A stretch of 64,000 nucleotides of DNA from Brachyspira murdochii DSM 12563 (GTDB lineage: Bacteria; Spirochaetota; Brachyspiria; Brachyspirales; Brachyspiraceae): assembly GCF_000092845.1 (NCBI RefSeq), contig NC_014150.1, positions 496,001-560,000 on the forward strand, read 5' to 3'. Below, piece by piece: positions 17,750 to 25,681 of the stretch. The notes beneath the pieces were generated by a model. The model searched no databases, was not told the DNA's origin, and was given only the letters and a program-made list of their open reading frames with translations. A program made the translations under genes and the position numbers. The first letter of the stretch is position 1. Each line of letters starts with the position of its first letter.

Positions 17750-18840
17750 TTTTCACTCCTTTGAGTTATTTTTAAAAGTATAGCAACCATTATCATGTTT
17801 ACGACTAAAGCATTTCTTCCGTAACTAATAATGGGAAGCGGCATTCCAGTAGTGGGTATCATAAGAGTTGCAACCATTATATTTAAATATGCCTGCACAC
17901 TAATAAACATAGTTATAGCAAATGAAAGATTTTTTAAAAATAGATCATTAGTCCGCGATGATATAATAAAACCTCTTATAGTAAATGATAAAAACAAAAG
18001 AAGTATTATTAAATTGCCTACCAAACCATATCTTTGAGATACTGAAGCATATATAAAATCGGTTAATGCTGCAGGCAAATGCGTACTTACATCTCTTATT
18101 TCTTCATCAGGTATGCCGGTAATTCCGCCATAATTGAATGCCAATTTTGCCCTTCTAATTTGATAAATATCCTCTTCCGACTGGGACTGCGGGTCAAGAT
18201 ATGAATTAACTCTGCTTCTCATATAAGGCACGTTAAATATAAATAATCCGAAAATTAAAGCAAGAAAAACTGCAGAAAAAAGAAGAGATCTGAAAGGTAT
18301 GCCGCCGTAAAAAAATATTGAAAAGCCAACCATCGCAAATAATAACGCCGTTCCAGAATCAGGCTCTATAAGTATAAGTCCGGATATCAAACATAAAATA
18401 AGAAGAGGCGGAAACAAACCTTTTTTTATATCAAATAATTTATCCCCTTTTTTGCTAAGTACGCTTGCAAAATATATACTGCTTGTTATTTTTGCTATTT
18501 CGGAAGGCTGTATAGTAATTCCGGAAGGAAGTAAAAGCCACCTTTTAGCATAACTTCCTGCAACTGTTATACCAAAGAAATATACCCATATAAGAAGAAG
18601 CAATGTAAAAAGCAAAAGAAAAGGCACCATCTTATCTAAAAATCCAAAGAAATCCGGAAGGATAAGAATTATTAAAGTAGCAAGCAGCATTAAAGATAAT
18701 AATTTTAAATGATTATCAAAATATCCGCCATTAGGTTCATGTATAGTCTGAGCACCATATATGGCAACTAATCCTGCTATAAGCAAGGCTATATATATAA
18801 TTAATAAATATCTGTCCGGCATTAATTTTCTTTTTATCAT
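17746..18840 (-). CDS. ftsW: SEDS-family lipid II polymerase/division protein FtsW
   Basis: A 364-aa polytopic membrane protein with about ten transmembrane helices. SEDS motifs are present: RWLLLPSGITIQPSEIAK, the loop with LIEPDSGTA, and PLPIISYGRNALVVNM near the C terminus. FtsW polymerises glycan strands with a partner class B PBP at the septum. I chose the ATG at 18840 rather than an upstream TTG. Gene order with murG and murC supports FtsW rather than RodA. Overlap with murG is 4 bases. Confidence 0.92.
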   Translation of the reverse strand: MIKRKLMPDRYLLIIYIALLIAGLVAIYGAQTIHEPNGGYFDNHLKLLSLMLLATLIILILPDFFGFLDKMVPFLLLFTLLLLIWVYFFGITVAGSYAKRWLLLPSGITIQPSEIAKITSSIYFASVLSKKGDKLFDIKKGLFPPLLILCLISGLILIEPDSGTALLFAMVGFSIFFYGGIPFRSLLFSAVFLALIFGLFIFNVPYMRSRVNSYLDPQSQSEEDIYQIRRAKLAFNYGGITGIPDEEIRDVSTHLPAALTDFIYASVSQRYGLVGNLIILLLFLSFTIRGFIISSRTNDLFLKNLSFAITMFISVQAYLNIMVATLMIPTTGMPLPIISYGRNALVVNMIMVAILLKITQRSEK

Positions 18841-18866
18841 ACTCAAATAAACACTCTTAAAATTAT

Positions 18867-19751
18867 TTATAATATTTTATAAGCTAATGACATTTTAAGC
18901 TCTATAAAAGTATCATTATTATAATAAGGAAGCCCTACATGCAGACCAGCTGAAGCTCCTATATTAAATAATAATCTTTCTTTCAAAAATTTAAAATTGA
19001 CCATAGCTGCTATGCCTAATTTATGCGATAAATGCTTAGAATTAATCAAATAAGTAAGTCCGTAATATCCCCCTATATAAAATAAACTAATTCTGCCCAA
19101 TAGAAAAAAATCATTAATCAATTCAAACTCACTTTTTTTATGAAGTACAGCAGTTCTCGGGTCATAATAATATTCTTTATCTCCAACATTAACATATGAA
19201 ATATTTAAATTATTTATCAGAACAAAATTATTAAACTTAAATATAAAATAAGGAGCAATATTTATTATATAACCAAAAGCATTTCCTTTCTTCATAGCAT
19301 AAAGTTCATCAAAAGAATAGCTGACATCTTTACTGTCAAAACCAGCATATCCAAAGTTCATAATATTAAACATAAAGTCAGCATATCCGCTTATTCTAAC
19401 ACCAAAAAATGATAATGGTCTGATATCAGCAAATACCCCAATCATATCTGAAGATAAAGAAAAATTATTTTCTACACCAAAATCTGCTTTAGTACCTTTG
19501 AATAAAAAATTAGTGGCATTTTTATACATATACAATCTATAGTATAATCTGGTTTCTAAATTAAATTTTATATGATTAAATCCTCCTAAAGCAGTTTGTT
19601 CTATAAAAAGCTCATTACTATAAATACCAGTATTTGTATTTACTGACAATTCTCTTTCATATATATCCATATTAAAAAGAGTAGTTATATCAGCAAAAAC
19701 AAGGCTTGGATATAAACAAATCATTACTATAATAATATTTATCTTTTTCAT
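18867..19751 (-). CDS. Secreted, probable outer-membrane beta-barrel protein
   Basis: The 294-aa protein has a typical signal peptide (residues 1-20, cleavage after VFA) and then many alternating amphipathic, aromatic-rich strands such as HIKFNLETRLYYRLYMY and FLLGRISLFYIGGYYGLTYL. The last residues, LKMSLAYKIL, form a final strand. This suggests a beta-barrel, but no family is recognised. It sits 26 bases upstream of ftsW on the same strand and may head the cell-wall operon. Confidence 0.6.
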   Translation of the reverse strand: MKKINIIIVMICLYPSLVFADITTLFNMDIYERELSVNTNTGIYSNELFIEQTALGGFNHIKFNLETRLYYRLYMYKNATNFLFKGTKADFGVENNFSLSSDMIGVFADIRPLSFFGVRISGYADFMFNIMNFGYAGFDSKDVSYSFDELYAMKKGNAFGYIINIAPYFIFKFNNFVLINNLNISYVNVGDKEYYYDPRTAVLHKKSEFELINDFFLLGRISLFYIGGYYGLTYLINSKHLSHKLGIAAMVNFKFLKERLLFNIGASAGLHVGLPYYNNDTFIELKMSLAYKIL

Positions 19752-19899
19752 TTAAATCTTTAATATCAAATACAAACTTTTTAATATGATACTTTATAAA
19801 ACAAAAAAATCAAGATTATATGTATTAAAAATATATTGAAAAAAAAAATATATATGTTAATATTGATTCAAGGCTGTATCTTATTTTAAGGTATTTTTA

Positions 19900-20928
19900 A
19901 TGTATAGAAGTATTATCAAATCCATAATGGAAAATCGTATTGGAGTGATAAAGAAAGACTCTAATCTATTAGAGTTGGTATCTATTGCATCTAAATCTTC
20001 TAATAAAATACTAGCTGTTGTAAACGATTCTGATAAAATTGTAGGCGTTATAAATTGCGATAATATTTTAGTAAATGTTCTCAAAGATATATCAAAAAAA
20101 AGTTCTAAAAATGCCGTAATCAATAAAGAAGTATCTGCATTTATGAATAAAAATCTTATAATCGCACACCCTGAAGATGATATACTTATGACTTTTGATA
20201 TTATGAAGGATAATAAGATAGATTATTTAGTCATCATAAACTCAGATAATTATCCTATAGGTGTTGTAAATATCTACGATTTATTTGAAAACGTAATAAA
20301 AATCAAAATACGTAATATTAGCTTCAGTGTAAATGAGATAGAAAAAAAATCTTCTATAGAAAAAGACAAAGTCATAAAAAAACTTATGAAAGAAATAGAT
20401 ACTCTTCATGCTCAGTCTACAATAGATCCGCTGACCGGACTATTTAATGTGCGTTATTTTAATAAAGTAATAGAAGAAGAAGTTGACAGAGCAAAAAGAT
20501 ACAAATACAGCATTTCTATAATATTTATGGATTTGGATCATTTTAAAGATATTAATGATATATACGGACATGACTGCGGAAATTTAGTTCTTCATGAAAT
20601 AGGCAAACTTTTAAGCAATGCTTCTGATAATAATATACATATGCTTAGAAAAAGCGATGTTGCTATACGTTACGGCGGTGAAGAGTTTATAGTAATATGC
20701 CCTAATACTAAAAAAGAGCAGGCATATATAGTGGCAGAAAGAATACGCAAAACTGTAGAAAAAAAGAGGTTCAACTATGAATCTACTATAATAAATGTTA
20801 CAGTGAGTGTAGGAATAGCAGAGCATAAGGGTACTTCAAAAAAGCCTATAGCAGAAACAATTAAAAATGCTGACTCGGCTATGTATGAAGCTAAACATCT
20901 TGGAAGAAATAAGGTTATAATGCATTAA
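19900..20928 (+). CDS. CBS-pair GGDEF diguanylate cyclase
   Basis: A 342-aa cytoplasmic protein. Residues 1-130 contain two CBS motifs (for example ILAVVNDSDKIVGVINCDNIL and IDYLVIINSDNYPIGVVNIYDL), which usually bind adenine nucleotides. Residues about 170-340 form a GGDEF domain starting DPLTGLFNVRYF, with the active-site loop GGEEF and an intact inhibitory RxxD site (RKSD, five residues before it). It should synthesise cyclic di-GMP with product inhibition, tuned by the CBS ligand. AAGG precedes the ATG. The HD-GYP-like protein at 4474-5874 is a possible opposing enzyme. Confidence 0.9.
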   Translation: MYRSIIKSIMENRIGVIKKDSNLLELVSIASKSSNKILAVVNDSDKIVGVINCDNILVNVLKDISKKSSKNAVINKEVSAFMNKNLIIAHPEDDILMTFDIMKDNKIDYLVIINSDNYPIGVVNIYDLFENVIKIKIRNISFSVNEIEKKSSIEKDKVIKKLMKEIDTLHAQSTIDPLTGLFNVRYFNKVIEEEVDRAKRYKYSISIIFMDLDHFKDINDIYGHDCGNLVLHEIGKLLSNASDNNIHMLRKSDVAIRYGGEEFIVICPNTKKEQAYIVAERIRKTVEKKRFNYESTIINVTVSVGIAEHKGTSKKPIAETIKNADSAMYEAKHLGRNKVIMH

Positions 20929-21099
20929 TTTTTCAGATATATAAAATTCACTAATTCAACTCTTAATCTTTTCACATTTTTTATATTAATATTAGTAAGA
21001 TAATAATTAATTTAAGTATTCAAAAAATATATACAATTATAAAAATACAGAAATAGATATTTATTTATATAACAAAAAAATAACTAAAATAATCCTACA

Positions 21100-21136
21100 A
21101 AAAAGCCCCAATATTATTAAAATATCAAGGCTTTTT
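21100..21136 (-). terminator. Terminator after pta
   Basis: AAAAAGCC and GGCTTTTT arms flank an inner ATATT/AATAT stem. On the minus strand the hairpin ends in a T-run, 25 bases beyond the pta stop. The arms are symmetric, so it could also act on plus-strand transcripts. Confidence 0.7.
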
Positions 21137-21160
21137 ATATAAATTAAAATAAAAAATTCA

Positions 21161-22168
21161 TTACATAGCTTGTAAAGAAGTTAATACTGCCAAATCAGCT
21201 ATATCCTGAGCAGAACAGCCTCTTGAAAGGTCATTAGCAGGTTTAGCAATACCTTGAAGCATAGGACCTATAGCAGTACATTTACCTACTCTTTGAGCTA
21301 TTTTGTATCCGATATTTCCAGCATTTAATTCTGGGAATACAAGCACATTAGCATTACCTTTAATAGGAGAATTAGGAGCTTTTTGAGCACCTACTTTTTC
21401 AACTATAGCAGCATCAAACTGCATTTCGCCGTCATAATCAAATTTCACATTACGTGAATCTAATATTTTTTTAGCTTCTATCACCTTATCAACACTTTCA
21501 TGTTTAGCAGAACCTTTTGTAGAGAAAGAAAGCAAAGCAACTTTTGGTTCTAAACCAGTCATAACTCTATAAGATTCAGCAGTAGATTCAGCAATATCAG
21601 CAAGCTGTTCAGAAGTAGGATCAGGTATAACAGCACAGTCAGCAAAACAAGCTATACCATTTGTAAATAAAGATTTGTCCGGGCTTTCAATAAAGAATGT
21701 AGAAGATAAAGTTTTAATGCCTTTTTTAAGACCAATTAAAAATAAAGCAGCTCTTAACATTTCACCAGTAGCATATACTGCTCCTCCCACCATACCGTCA
21801 GCATCGTTAGAAGCAAGCATAGCAGCACCAGTATAAACAGAATTGTTAATAATTAAATCTTTAGCCTGATCTTTAGTCATACCTTTTTTTTCTCTGGCTT
21901 TAAAAAGCATTTCAATATAACTTTCAGTTTTAGCATCTTTATTAGGGTCAAAAATTTTAGCAAAATTACCGTCTAATTCTAATGCATTTTCTTTTGCCAA
22001 AGCTTCTATTTTAGAAGTGTCTCCAACTAATATAACTCCTTTAACTAACTGTTCTTTCTTTAAAATAACTGCAGCTTTAACATGTCTTTCATCATATCCT
22101 TCAGCCAATATTATAGTTTTAGGATTAGATTTTACTTTTTCTCTCAAATTATCCATAAATGATGCCAT
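21161..22168 (-). CDS. pta: Phosphate acetyltransferase
   Basis: Pta interconverts acetyl-CoA and acetyl phosphate in acetate fermentation. The 335-aa protein corresponds to the short, catalytic-domain-only form: ILAEGYDERHVKAA at the start, the DGMVGGAVYATGEMLRAAL segment, and the C-terminal NVLVFPELNAGNIGYKIAQR and GPMLQGIAKPANDLSRGC. AAGAGG precedes the ATG. It forms its own transcription unit with a terminator. Acetate kinase is not in this window. Confidence 0.95.
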   Translation of the reverse strand: MASFMDNLREKVKSNPKTIILAEGYDERHVKAAVILKKEQLVKGVILVGDTSKIEALAKENALELDGNFAKIFDPNKDAKTESYIEMLFKAREKKGMTKDQAKDLIINNSVYTGAAMLASNDADGMVGGAVYATGEMLRAALFLIGLKKGIKTLSSTFFIESPDKSLFTNGIACFADCAVIPDPTSEQLADIAESTAESYRVMTGLEPKVALLSFSTKGSAKHESVDKVIEAKKILDSRNVKFDYDGEMQFDAAIVEKVGAQKAPNSPIKGNANVLVFPELNAGNIGYKIAQRVGKCTAIGPMLQGIAKPANDLSRGCSAQDIADLAVLTSLQAM

Positions 22169-22342
22169 AATAAAAAAACCTCTTTAAAAATAAAATTACT
22201 ATCTATATAGTTTAATACATAAATAATATTTTTGCAAACATATACCATGCATATGTATTATTTTTAACTTGAAAATTAATTTTTTTTATTAAAAAAATAA
22301 TTTACATTAAAGGCTAAATACAAAATCATTTTTCATAGTAAG

Positions 22343-23113
22343 TTATATATAAAATTCATAATCTTTTGCCTTAGAACATGTTTTTTTCAAAGCTAAATTC
22401 ACTAAAAATAACATAAATTTATTAACACTTTTAGCAGAACAATGACATATATGAACACATCTCATACAAGATATGCATTTAGTTTTATCTATTATTTTAG
22501 GATTATTAATATCTATAGCCTGAACAGGACATTTTTTAGCACATAACTTACAATTAGTACACTTACTGCTTGTTTTAGGCACTAAAGGAACATTGCTCAT
22601 CTTTTTATAAGGACGATTTCCATTTAATTTATTATCATCTAAAAATGAAGACGCTTTTATTGTATTATAAGCAAACTCCTTAAGCTTTTTTATATCATTT
22701 TCATCAGGACGATTAGAAGCATATTTAATAGCTATGGAATGCCTTGCAACGGCAGCAGCAGCAGAAACAATTTTGAAGTTTAAGCTGCTTACTATATCAT
22801 AAAGCTCTATCATAGTATCATCATATGCCCTGTTTCCGTAAGTGCATATAATAACTGCTTTGGCATTATTTCCTTGTATTTGAAGTATGCGTTTTGATGC
22901 CGTACTTGGTACTCTTCCCGCATATGCAGGTACAGCAATAACAGCAATATCATCTTTATCTATTTTTAAAGATGAAAAATCAAAGTTATAATCTGTCAAA
23001 TCGACTTTTTCTAAAATACTGCTGTCAATATTATTTACTATTTCTTCAGCAACAGCATCAGCAGCTTTTTTTGTTCCTCCTGTTGGACTAAAAAAAATTT
23101 CATATACTTTCAT
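22343..23113 (-). CDS. Flavodoxin-ferredoxin fusion (EFR1-type)
   Basis: A 256-aa redox protein. Residues 1-160 form a flavodoxin-like domain with the phosphate loop SPTGGTKK and PAYAGRVPS; residues 178-235 carry two 4Fe-4S motifs, CTNCKLCAKKCPVQAI and CISCMRCVHICH. The arrangement matches the EFR1 family of anaerobes, which likely moves electrons between FMN and iron-sulfur clusters; a physiological partner is unknown. Two ATGs are possible; GGAG seven bases before the one at 23113 decides for it. Confidence 0.85.
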   Translation of the reverse strand: MKVYEIFFSPTGGTKKAADAVAEEIVNNIDSSILEKVDLTDYNFDFSSLKIDKDDIAVIAVPAYAGRVPSTASKRILQIQGNNAKAVIICTYGNRAYDDTMIELYDIVSSLNFKIVSAAAAVARHSIAIKYASNRPDENDIKKLKEFAYNTIKASSFLDDNKLNGNRPYKKMSNVPLVPKTSSKCTNCKLCAKKCPVQAIDINNPKIIDKTKCISCMRCVHICHCSAKSVNKFMLFLVNLALKKTCSKAKDYEFYI

Positions 23114-23193
23114 AAACATGCTCCAATAAATTACAATAATTTTAATATATTATTAATTATAAATATATTAATTTATACCACATACATAAATAT

Positions 23194-23218
23194 AGAAAAG
23201 GGAGCATTCAATGCCCCC
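23194..23218 (-). terminator. Terminator after the amidinotransferase gene
   Basis: GGGAGCATT (23200-23208) pairs with AATGCCCCC (23210-23218) with one mismatch, and on the minus strand a TTTT tract follows. It ends the amidinotransferase transcript. Confidence 0.75.
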
Positions 23219-23250
23219 TAATAAAATTATTAAAAATTATAATTTATAAA

Positions 23251-24393
23251 TCAGCTCCATTTTTTGTATGTAACCAAAGTAGGATCTTCAACTTGTTTAG
23301 GGAAATAATCCTCACAAGAACCTTCTCTGTAAACATCAGCAGTAGCACAATGCAAACCGCCTCCAAATGGATAAGCATCTCTAAATGGTACTGGTATAAC
23401 ATTCATACCAAGTTTATCCATCTGTTCCAACTGATGTACTTCGCTTGCTTCTACCAATACTGTTTTATGGTCTAATACCAAACAGTTCATAGAAAGCCAA
23501 ACACTTGAATAACAAAGAGGAGGAGGAGTTTCATGTGCAGGCTGTGCAGCATCAACTATTTCCCAGCCATTAGCTTCAAATATTTTTCTTTGTTCTTCAG
23601 GAAGTTTTCTAGTAGGGTTATTAATTATCAAACCAGGTCTTAATGGTACAAATGTAGCATCAATGTGAATTGGATAAGGGTCTCCAGGGAAGTTTACAGC
23701 ATGTACTCTGAAATCTGGGTATTGTCTTCTTAACCATTCCATAGCTTTTCTGTTTGTTGTTAGTCCATGCTGACAGAATAAATCTTTACCTAATCTCATA
23801 ACATCAGCAGCATCAAAAAGTATTTCATGTTCAGTAGTTACCATATGAAGTTTAGCAGTTCTTTCAAGTAATACCTCTTCTGTTACATCGCCGTCAAAAT
23901 AATGCATATCATAACTAGCATCGCCAAGTTCCGGACGAGGTGCTGATATCCATCTGAAATCAGGATCTTCATCAAAATATTTTCTAAGTATTGGTGAATA
24001 AGCTAAATACTCAAAATATCTTGATCTGAATGACATAGGTGCTGCTATTATATCATTACCTATAGTAAGAAGTACATCTCTAGGAGGCATACAGCCGAAC
24101 ATACTTCCAGTCATAAAATGAGGTGTTACAACAGCCTGATTCCATTGAAGAGGAGTAGGTCTGTCAACTTTTACTCCATGCTGTTCTAATATTTTACAAA
24201 GATTATCTAACTGAGCATTTGCTTTTTCTACTGTATCTAAAGGTCTTGGACCTGTCATACCTCTCATAGGGCTGTTTAAAGGTACTTTAGCTTTAGATGC
24301 AGGTTCAGATGGAGCTATACAGCAGTTGTCAGCTCTTCCTACTATAACATGTTTTAACGGGTCAAAATCATTCCACGAATTAACGATTTTCAT
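23251..24393 (-). CDS. Glycine/inosamine-type amidinotransferase
   Basis: A 380-aa member of the amidinotransferase family that moves an amidino group from arginine to an amine acceptor (glycine in AGAT, inosamine phosphate in StrB). The catalytic triad is intact: Asp in LFDAADVMR (194-197), His243 in HIDATF and the nucleophile Cys349 in GGGLHCATADV. The full protein is unusually Pro/Met/Arg-rich for this window, which may reflect transfer or strong conservation. AAGGAG lies nine bases before the ATG. It is preceded by a 271-base leader with a small ORF and a terminator-like hairpin. The acceptor substrate is not determined by sequence; creatine-type, guanidinoacetate or another guanidino product are options. 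Confidence 0.85.
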   Translation of the reverse strand: MKIVNSWNDFDPLKHVIVGRADNCCIAPSEPASKAKVPLNSPMRGMTGPRPLDTVEKANAQLDNLCKILEQHGVKVDRPTPLQWNQAVVTPHFMTGSMFGCMPPRDVLLTIGNDIIAAPMSFRSRYFEYLAYSPILRKYFDEDPDFRWISAPRPELGDASYDMHYFDGDVTEEVLLERTAKLHMVTTEHEILFDAADVMRLGKDLFCQHGLTTNRKAMEWLRRQYPDFRVHAVNFPGDPYPIHIDATFVPLRPGLIINNPTRKLPEEQRKIFEANGWEIVDAAQPAHETPPPLCYSSVWLSMNCLVLDHKTVLVEASEVHQLEQMDKLGMNVIPVPFRDAYPFGGGLHCATADVYREGSCEDYFPKQVEDPTLVTYKKWS

Positions 24394-24504
24394 ATTGAGA
24401 AATCTCCTTAAATATTTATTACGATTTTTTTATTTATTAAACTAATAATATTTTAAAAAAATAATATTATTATGATATTTCTTTAGAAAACTAATTGAAC
24501 TTGT

Positions 24505-24535
24505 AAAAAAGATAAAATCACCTCAATAGAGATGA
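24505..24535 (-). terminator. Terminator-like hairpin overlapping the leader ORF stop
   Basis: On the minus strand TCATCTC pairs with GAGGTGA over seven positions (one G-U) around a TATT loop (24518-24535), then TTTTATCTTTTTT follows. The right arm contains the leader ORF stop codon, so a ribosome at the end of that ORF would open the hairpin. Confidence 0.6.
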
Positions 24536-24580
24536 AATAGGATAAGAAAACTTTTTTGCTTTTGGTTTGAGATTTTTCAT
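24518..24580 (-). CDS. 20-residue leader peptide ORF
   Basis: The ORF encodes MKNLKPKAKKFSYPISSLLR and stops with TGA. AGGAG lies eight bases before the ATG, better than most genes here. The peptide is strongly basic (seven Lys, one terminal Arg) and has no recognised family. The final codons are CTA TTG AGG TGA; AGG is uncommon among the Arg codons used in this window, where AGA dominates. It lies 124 bases before the amidinotransferase start. A regulatory role (ribosome position controls the overlapping hairpin) is inferred; an expressed micro-protein is an alternative. Confidence 0.6.
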   Translation of the reverse strand: MKNLKPKAKKFSYPISSLLR

Positions 24581-24670
24581 TATCAATACTCCTATTGATT
24601 ATCAAAAATAATGATATTAAAGAATAATCAATAATTAGAAACATATAAACAATAGTATTTATACTGAAAG

Positions 24671-24698
24671 ATTATATATTTTTTATTATTTTTGTCAA
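24671..24698 (-). promoter_or_regulatory. Consensus promoter of the amidinotransferase leader
   Basis: On the minus strand a perfect TTGACA (24693-24698) and a perfect TATAAT (24671-24676) are separated by 16 bases. Transcription should begin near 24664, giving a leader of about 270 bases. Confidence 0.75.
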
Positions 24699-24712
24699 TA
24701 AATAATATACTA

Positions 24713-25591
24713 TTAGTCAGTTTTTTTTATAGTGCTTCCAATCTCGCATATAAATATAGCGGATATCATACATATACCCCCTATCACAAAATTTACAGTA
24801 AGAGGATCTTTCATGAATATAATACCGCCCAAAGCTCCTAAAAATGATTCTAAACTCAAAATAAGTCCAGCCTTATTTGGATTAACATATTTCTGCGATA
24901 CTGTCTGAAGAAGATACGCTATGCCAGTAGCACCTATAGACAAATAAATGAGTGAATACATGCTTTCTTTTGATACAGCATTTATATCGAATGGTGTAGA
25001 AGTGATAATTCCTGCAGATAATGATATTATACCTGCTACGATAAGCTGTAATGAAGCCATTATTATACCGTCTACATATTCAAGCATTTTGTCTATAAGT
25101 ATTAAATGAACAGCAAACACGACCGCACAAAGCAAAGCAAATAAATCTCCTGCCTTAATACTGCCAAGCCCGTCAAATGATGTTAATAAATATAATCCTA
25201 TAACAGTAATCACAGCTGCTATAAATGCTGCAATATGAGGTCTTTTTTTATATAATGCCCAAGCAAGAAACGGTATAAATATTACATAAGAGCCAGTGAA
25301 AAATGCTACCTTTGAAGCTGTTATAAACTTAGAACTCATAGTTTGAAGAAAGAAACCCAAAAATAAAGCAGCACCTACAGGTATTGAAAGAAGTATATCT
25401 CTCTTTGTTATTTTTTTCATTCTTTTAAAGAAAATTAAAGAAAGAAAAATACCGCCTGCTAAATTCCTAAATCCCACAAGGTAAAAAGGTTCTATTTCCT
25501 GTACAACAACCTTTACCGCTACAAAACTATATCCCCAAATTAATGCTGTTAAAAATATACCTATAGTACCTAGTCTTTCTTTATTAGCCAT
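24713..25591 (-). CDS. EamA/DMT-family transporter
   Basis: A 292-aa membrane protein with about ten transmembrane helices in two EamA repeats. Typical stretches are FLTALIWGYSFVAVKVV near the start and SLESFLGALGGIIFMKDPLTVNFVIGG in the second repeat. Family members export amino acids, nucleotides or drugs, or import metabolites; the substrate is not predictable. The gene ends only 15 bases before the promoter of the amidinotransferase leader but is separately regulated. Confidence 0.85.
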   Translation of the reverse strand: MANKERLGTIGIFLTALIWGYSFVAVKVVVQEIEPFYLVGFRNLAGGIFLSLIFFKRMKKITKRDILLSIPVGAALFLGFFLQTMSSKFITASKVAFFTGSYVIFIPFLAWALYKKRPHIAAFIAAVITVIGLYLLTSFDGLGSIKAGDLFALLCAVVFAVHLILIDKMLEYVDGIIMASLQLIVAGIISLSAGIITSTPFDINAVSKESMYSLIYLSIGATGIAYLLQTVSQKYVNPNKAGLILSLESFLGALGGIIFMKDPLTVNFVIGGICMISAIFICEIGSTIKKTD

Positions 25592-25681
25592 AATAATGTC
25601 CAGAACATAAAAAATATGATGATAGATAATATAATATTTATATTAAAAAGTCAAAATATATTTTATAAAATAAATGGATAT

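Larger units (their letters stand above)
24394..24664 (-). promoter_or_regulatory. Attenuator-like leader of the amidinotransferase gene
   Basis: The leader runs from the predicted start near 24664 to the ATG at 24393. It holds, in order on the minus strand: a stem ATTGATTAT (24624-24632) with ATAATCAAT (24594-24602); an alternative stem in which ATCAAT pairs with ATTGAT just downstream, placing AGGAG in the loop; a 20-codon ORF (24580-24518); and a hairpin over its last codons followed by a T-rich tract. The first two stems share one arm and exclude each other. A further AATAATATT/AATATTATT stem lies closer to the structural gene. Confidence 0.6.
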
